12,953 nt of DNA from an uncultured bacterium (GTDB lineage: Bacteria > Patescibacteriota > Minisyncoccia > Phycocordibacterales > CAIZIN01), in contig CAIZIN010000032.1 in the NCBI GenBank assembly GCA_903933085.1, positions 1-12,953 on the forward strand, given 5' to 3'. This document shows positions 12,934 through 12,953 of this stretch, one piece after another. The notes under the pieces were generated by a model that was not told the DNA's origin, made no database searches, and saw nothing but the letters and a program-made list of their open reading frames with translations. The translations under genes and the position numbers were made by a program. The first letter of the stretch is position 1. Each line of letters starts with the position of its first letter.

Positions 12934-12953
12934 ATGAAAACTGTATTTATAAC
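12934..12953 (+). CDS. Start of a further gene, cut by the right edge
   Basis: ATG 12934 reads MKTVFI before the window ends. Too short to classify. It is called because the -10 box spacing is the same as at several other genes here. Confidence 0.45.

Noticed and set aside
1..12953. CRISPR array, insertion sequence or integrase
   Set aside because: No regularly spaced direct repeats, no transposase or recombinase motif and no terminal inverted repeats flanking a coding unit were seen; the short repeats are dispersed singly.

Overview
This AT-rich window (roughly one third G+C by eye) reads like a piece of a Candidatus Patescibacteria (CPR, Parcubacteria-like) chromosome or a similarly reduced bacterium. 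That placement is inference. It rests on short single-gene transcription units, many small unrecognised proteins, a purF gene with no purine neighbours, and gene starts lying 6-9 bases after a -10 box with no Shine-Dalgarno sequence. The standard code fits every gene; all 14 complete genes stop with TAA or TAG and none with TGA.

Layout. Positions 1-322 (minus) hold the start of an unrecognised gene leaving the left edge. Positions 323-584 hold no gene but are rich in hairpins and partial copies of the 3' half of the adjacent tRNA-Gln(UUG) gene (585-655, minus). Positions 749-2972 carry a two-gene unit: an EcoRI-type adenine methyltransferase and, one base later, a DUF262 protein with a C-terminal HNH nuclease. 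This is a candidate restriction-modification or DNA-modification-linked defence pair. Two unrecognised genes follow (3083-4187): one with a C-terminal membrane anchor, one with a HEPN-like RX4H motif.

Positions 4388-8047 are a run of separately promoted plus-strand genes: an endonuclease/exonuclease/phosphatase (EEP) family protein, a sugar-phosphate nucleotidyltransferase, a small unknown protein, a phosphoribosyltransferase-like protein and a four-helix membrane protein. Positions 8048-8268 hold an intergenic repeat, a frameshifted remnant of a LamG-type domain and a terminator. Then comes a minus-strand secreted protein (8269-9117) with a PEP-CTERM-like tail. Positions 9341-10081 encode a stomatin/SPFH protein facing a small acidic minus-strand gene (10176-10580), with back-to-back terminators between them. 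Positions 10687-12069 are purF, 12159-12926 a membrane-anchored MliC-META protein, and a further gene starts at 12934 and leaves the right edge.

The genes do not form one pathway; only the methyltransferase and nuclease are clearly a functional unit. The strongest cross-window signals are the repeated '-10 box, six bases, ATG' arrangement, two families of short GC-richer intergenic repeats (one after stop codons, one before promoters), and the rearranged tRNA-Gln flank beside the methyltransferase-nuclease pair.
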